Part shown: positions 40,559 through 43,268 of the stretch, in pieces | How the letters are laid out: the number at the start of each line of letters is the position of its first letter | How positions within the stretch are numbered: position 1 is the stretch's first letter | DNA from: Bacteroidota bacterium | Lineage (GTDB): Bacteria; Bacteroidota; Bacteroidia; AKYH767-A; JABDAW01 | NCBI GenBank assembly: GCA_013288905.1 | Contig: JABDAW010000005.1 | Location: forward strand, 1 to 43,268 | Direction: 5' to 3' | Length of the DNA stretch: 43,268 bases | Notes under the pieces: model-generated | Databases searched by the model: none | Seen by the model: only the letters and a program-made list of their open reading frames with translations | Told to the model about the DNA's origin: nothing | Program-made: the position numbers and the translations under genes

Positions 40559-40592
40559 AAAAAGACCTCTTCAATGCGAAGGGGTCTTTTTG
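40559..40592 (+). terminator. Rho-independent terminator
   Basis: AAAAAGACCTCTT and AAGGGGTCTTTTT (one mismatch) with a 7-nt loop, T-run included. It ends the 38021 gene. Confidence 0.85.
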
Positions 40593-40618
40593 TTTTATGT
40601 CAAATTATTAAAGATTGA

Positions 40619-40633
40619 AACTTTAGTAAAGTT
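40619..40633. repeat. AACTTTAGTAAAGTT palindrome
   Basis: The same 15-nt word as the right arm at 19654-19668. Single copy here, in the 414-bp gap before the last gene; apart from this and the next palindrome I see nothing in that gap. Confidence 0.65.
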
Positions 40634-40735
40634 CAATCCCATTCATCCAAACATAATACCTTTGATACTTTAGGTTTACATCTGATGCCGAATTTTGCGG
40701 CGTCGAATAAATAACACCATGAAGGAAAAACAAAT

Positions 40736-40826
40736 GGGAACGCAGATAAAAATGATGGCTTATGAAAAGAGCGGAATCTTAAAAGATCTTATTTTTTCAT
40801 AAACAATCTGGGGCATCTGTGTTCCC
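40736..40826. repeat. Palindrome of the GGGAACGCAGAT type, copy 2
   Basis: GGGAACGCAGATAAAAATGA at one end, ATCTGTGTTCCC at the other, with an inner TTATGAAAA/TTTTTTCATAA stem. Related to 13345-13438. Confidence 0.72.
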
Positions 40827-40954
40827 TTTTTTATAAAGGAATTTACATTAAATTGATTAAATGATAATATACTCTTTACACTCACTTTACATAGGAAATG
40901 AAACTTTGCAGCGTTGATAAAATGACTATTCCAAAACTAAAATAAACTAATATA

Positions 40955-43268
40955 ATGATAAAAAACTTAAAGATTATTGCCGTAATTTCTGCCCTCCTTT
41001 TCATAGGAGTAATTCCTTTGAAAGCCCAATTCACCCCAGGAAATATTGTTATTGAACGATTAGGTGATGCTGTATATCCTTCAGGTACTTCAAATGCAGT
41101 TCCAATATATTTGGATGAATATACTACTACTGGAACTTATGTTCAAACTGTTGCTTTACCTACAACCACAGCAAATGGTAATTATATGATTACTGAAAAT
41201 GGTTCTGCTGCAAAGTCTGCACTCATGTCTCGCTCTGCAAATGGACAATATATCTGTATTTCAGGATACATGGATACTATTAATGCTGTGAACGTTTCTA
41301 ACACATCAACAGGAGGACCGGATTTTATTCCAAGGAATGTGGCTACAGTAGATTATAATGGAAATATTAACAGTACAACTTTAATCTATGATACTTATAG
41401 TGGAGGGAAAATTCGTAGTGTTGCATCTGTTGATGGTACTCATTTTTGGACATCCGGAAATTCAGGAGCTATTCGGTATATGGCTTTGGGAAGTATTGGG
41501 AATACTACTCCTATTACCACAGCTCCTACTAATTCAAATGCTTTAGATATTTTCAATGGACAATTATATAACAGTGGTGACCATTCTCCGACAATTGGTC
41601 TAAGTAAAGTAGGTGTTGGTTACCCCACAACTACGATTGGTGGCAGTGGTCACGATACAACCTTAATGGCTGATACAAATTCAACATCTCCATTTCAATT
41701 TGTATGGTTAGTTCTTTCTCCTGGTGATACCGTGTGTTATGTTGCAAATCAACTATCCGGTGGTTTAGTAAAATATTCCTGGCGTAATGATTCGCTTATT
41801 AAATGTGGAGGAATTAATGGAGTTTATGTTGGAGTAACAGGTACTGTTAATTGTGCTGGAAATGTTGAACTTTTTTATTCTACATCTTCTTCAACAAGTT
41901 CTAATTCTGTCCTTAAATATATTGATTCAACAGGCTACATGGGACGTATGCATACCTTTTCTCAGCCTGCATTTATTTGGGGTATTACGAATTACTTTTT
42001 TAAAGGAATTAAGTTTTGTCCCTATCAAGACCTAACCATCACAAGCTCCCAAACCATTGCTGCAGGCTCCTATAATAACATTACCATCAGCAGTGGCGGG
42101 GTAGCTACGCTGTCAGGGAATATCAAGATAGTAGGCACTCTTACTGTCAATAGTGGCGGCACTTTGATTTGCGGGGCGCATAATGTCGTTGGGAATTCTG
42201 ATTTCCAGAATGCTTTTGTATTGAATTCAGGAGCTACCCTGGAGATGGGTTCTGCCGCAGGTATCACTGCCAGTGCAGCCTCCGGCAATATTCAGACCTG
42301 TGCCAGAGTCTATAGCACCGGCGCAAATTATATCTATAATGGCACCGTAAACCAGGTTACCGGCAACGGGCTTCCTGCTACCGTGAATAACCTCACCATC
42401 GCTAATACAGGTTCGGCAGGAAACGATACCGTTCACCTCACTGCCGGAGTTACCGTTACCAATGACCTCACCATAACCTCCGGCGTTCTTGATGTTTCCT
42501 CAAACAATTATTCCATCACGGTGGACAGTAGTTTCTATAACAATGCCAGCTTCAGCGCAGAAGCAGGTACAGTAACTTTCAATGGAAGCGTTGCCGAGAA
42601 TTTCCTCCCTGGTTCTTCCAGCTATTACAATGTCGTGATCAACAATACCGGCAATAGTTCAGTCTATCTGGAATCTGCCCTTACTGCCGCCAATAACATC
42701 ACTATCAGTAATGGTACTTTGGATGTAACTACCAGCAATTATCCCATCAATGTAGCAGGAAACTTTACCAACAACTCTGCATTCGCATCTGAATCAGGAA
42801 CTGTGACATTCAATGGAAGCGGCTCTCAATCCTTTACCCCAGGCTCATCAAACTATTACAATACTACCATAAACACAACTGGCGGCGGCACCGTTACCTT
42901 AGCCGGCAACCTGACCAATCTCCATGATATTACCATCACTACAGGTACTCTGGATGTTTCTTCCAGCAACTATTCCATCACTGTCAAAGGCAGTTTCTAT
43001 AACAACGCCACCTTCAATGCCGAATACGCTCCCCTGACATTCAATGGAACTGCCAATGAGAACTTCCTTCCCGGTTCATCCAATTTCTATGCTGTGGTCG
43101 TAAACAATACCGGCAGTGACACGGTGAAGTTGCAATCGAATCTTACCGTAAACAATAACCTCACCATCACCAGTGGCACCTTCGATGTAAGCACCAACGA
43201 TTACTCGGTGAATGTTGCCGGAAACCTTACCAATGGTGCACACTTCGATGCTGAGACTGGTACGGTGA
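40955..43268 (+). CDS. Secreted repeat protein, probably T9SS-type (3' end outside window)
   Basis: At least 771 residues, open to the last base. Signal peptide MIKNLKIIAVISALLFIGVI ending LKAQ. Residues about 25-345 form a beta-rich domain (GKIRSVASVDGTHFWTSGNS, FVWLVLSPGDTVCYVANQLS), reminiscent of a propeller. From about 355 on there are parallel-beta-type repeats: NDLTITSGVLDVSSNNYSI at 42461, then close copies at 42692, 42923 and 43154, each exactly 231 nt (77 residues) apart, with GTVTFNGS and LPGSSSYYNVVINN between. Such repeats occur in large Bacteroidota surface proteins. The sorting domain, if any, lies beyond the window. The composition switches from AT-rich to C-rich at about 42030, where the repeat part begins. 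Confidence 0.88.
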   Translation, partial: MIKNLKIIAVISALLFIGVIPLKAQFTPGNIVIERLGDAVYPSGTSNAVPIYLDEYTTTGTYVQTVALPTTTANGNYMITENGSAAKSALMSRSANGQYICISGYMDTINAVNVSNTSTGGPDFIPRNVATVDYNGNINSTTLIYDTYSGGKIRSVASVDGTHFWTSGNSGAIRYMALGSIGNTTPITTAPTNSNALDIFNGQLYNSGDHSPTIGLSKVGVGYPTTTIGGSGHDTTLMADTNSTSPFQFVWLVLSPGDTVCYVANQLSGGLVKYSWRNDSLIKCGGINGVYVGVTGTVNCAGNVELFYSTSSSTSSNSVLKYIDSTGYMGRMHTFSQPAFIWGITNYFFKGIKFCPYQDLTITSSQTIAAGSYNNITISSGGVATLSGNIKIVGTLTVNSGGTLICGAHNVVGNSDFQNAFVLNSGATLEMGSAAGITASAASGNIQTCARVYSTGANYIYNGTVNQVTGNGLPATVNNLTIANTGSAGNDTVHLTAGVTVTNDLTITSGVLDVSSNNYSITVDSSFYNNASFSAEAGTVTFNGSVAENFLPGSSSYYNVVINNTGNSSVYLESALTAANNITISNGTLDVTTSNYPINVAGNFTNNSAFASESGTVTFNGSGSQSFTPGSSNYYNTTINTTGGGTVTLAGNLTNLHDITITTGTLDVSSSNYSITVKGSFYNNATFNAEYAPLTFNGTANENFLPGSSNFYAVVVNNTGSDTVKLQSNLTVNNNLTITSGTFDVSTNDYSVNVAGNLTNGAHFDAETGTV

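Noticed and set aside
42461..43230. Link between the 231-nt protein repeats and the 21-bp arrays (231 = 11 x 21)
   Set aside because: The protein repeats are explained by 77-residue structural modules; no 21-bp sub-period is visible inside them. Treated as coincidence.

Overview
The window looks like a chromosomal segment of a Bacteroidota bacterium, probably from a Sphingobacteria/Chitinophaga-like lineage, with moderate to low GC. The evidence is several secreted proteins with type IX secretion (T9SS) C-terminal sorting domains, many short lipoproteins, a six-domain ribosomal protein S1 with a long N-terminal extension, and repeated promoters of the Bacteroidota type (TTG, about 20 bp, TAnnTTTG). 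Housekeeping genes (pheS, atpA, etfBA, pyrRB, rpsA, ispH) alternate with accessory surface proteins and unusually repeat-rich intergenic DNA.

Layout. 1-3253: six tandem paralogous lipoprotein genes and a decayed seventh start. 3764-6166: four small unknown or lipoprotein genes, including a duplicated pair with a shared downstream palindrome. 6260-9719: secreted cyclophilin, pheS, a small lipoprotein, a DUF1844 protein and a membrane-anchored coiled-coil protein. 9801-11381: atpA standing alone on the minus strand. 11382-13334: repeats, a decayed TPR gene, a GIY-YIG nuclease-like gene and the intact TPR gene. 13520-17720: one apparent operon etfB-etfA-bifunctional nuclease-thiolase-PaaY-like hexapeptide protein, suggesting acyl-CoA oxidation. 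18484-19584: a YhcG/DUF1016 nuclease between direct repeats. 19789-21387: a T9SS repeat protein. 21534-27609, all minus: pyrB, pyrR, rpsA, ispH, an outer-membrane protein, a chimeric mini-ORF and a small unknown. 28191-29045: a secreted Fn3-like protein. 29426-33880: an alpha-2-macroglobulin with an intact thioester motif. 33881-36151: about 2.2 kb of fossils and repeats. 36266-43268: three T9SS-type or probable T9SS-type secreted proteins, the last running off the window.

The most unusual signal is non-coding. At least five intergenic regions hold arrays with a period of 21 bp (sometimes 42 = 2 x 21). Each locus has its own unit sequence and its units are strongly diverged (about 3467-3613, 12010-12354, 18004-18255, 27796-28092, 34940-35338). 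Twenty-one bp is two helical turns, so a helically phased architecture is possible but unproven. Around these arrays lie many palindromes, a 202-bp MITE-like element with an 8-bp near-perfect target duplication, and several gene fossils.

All functional calls rest on reading the sequence and on remembered family motifs. No database search was run.
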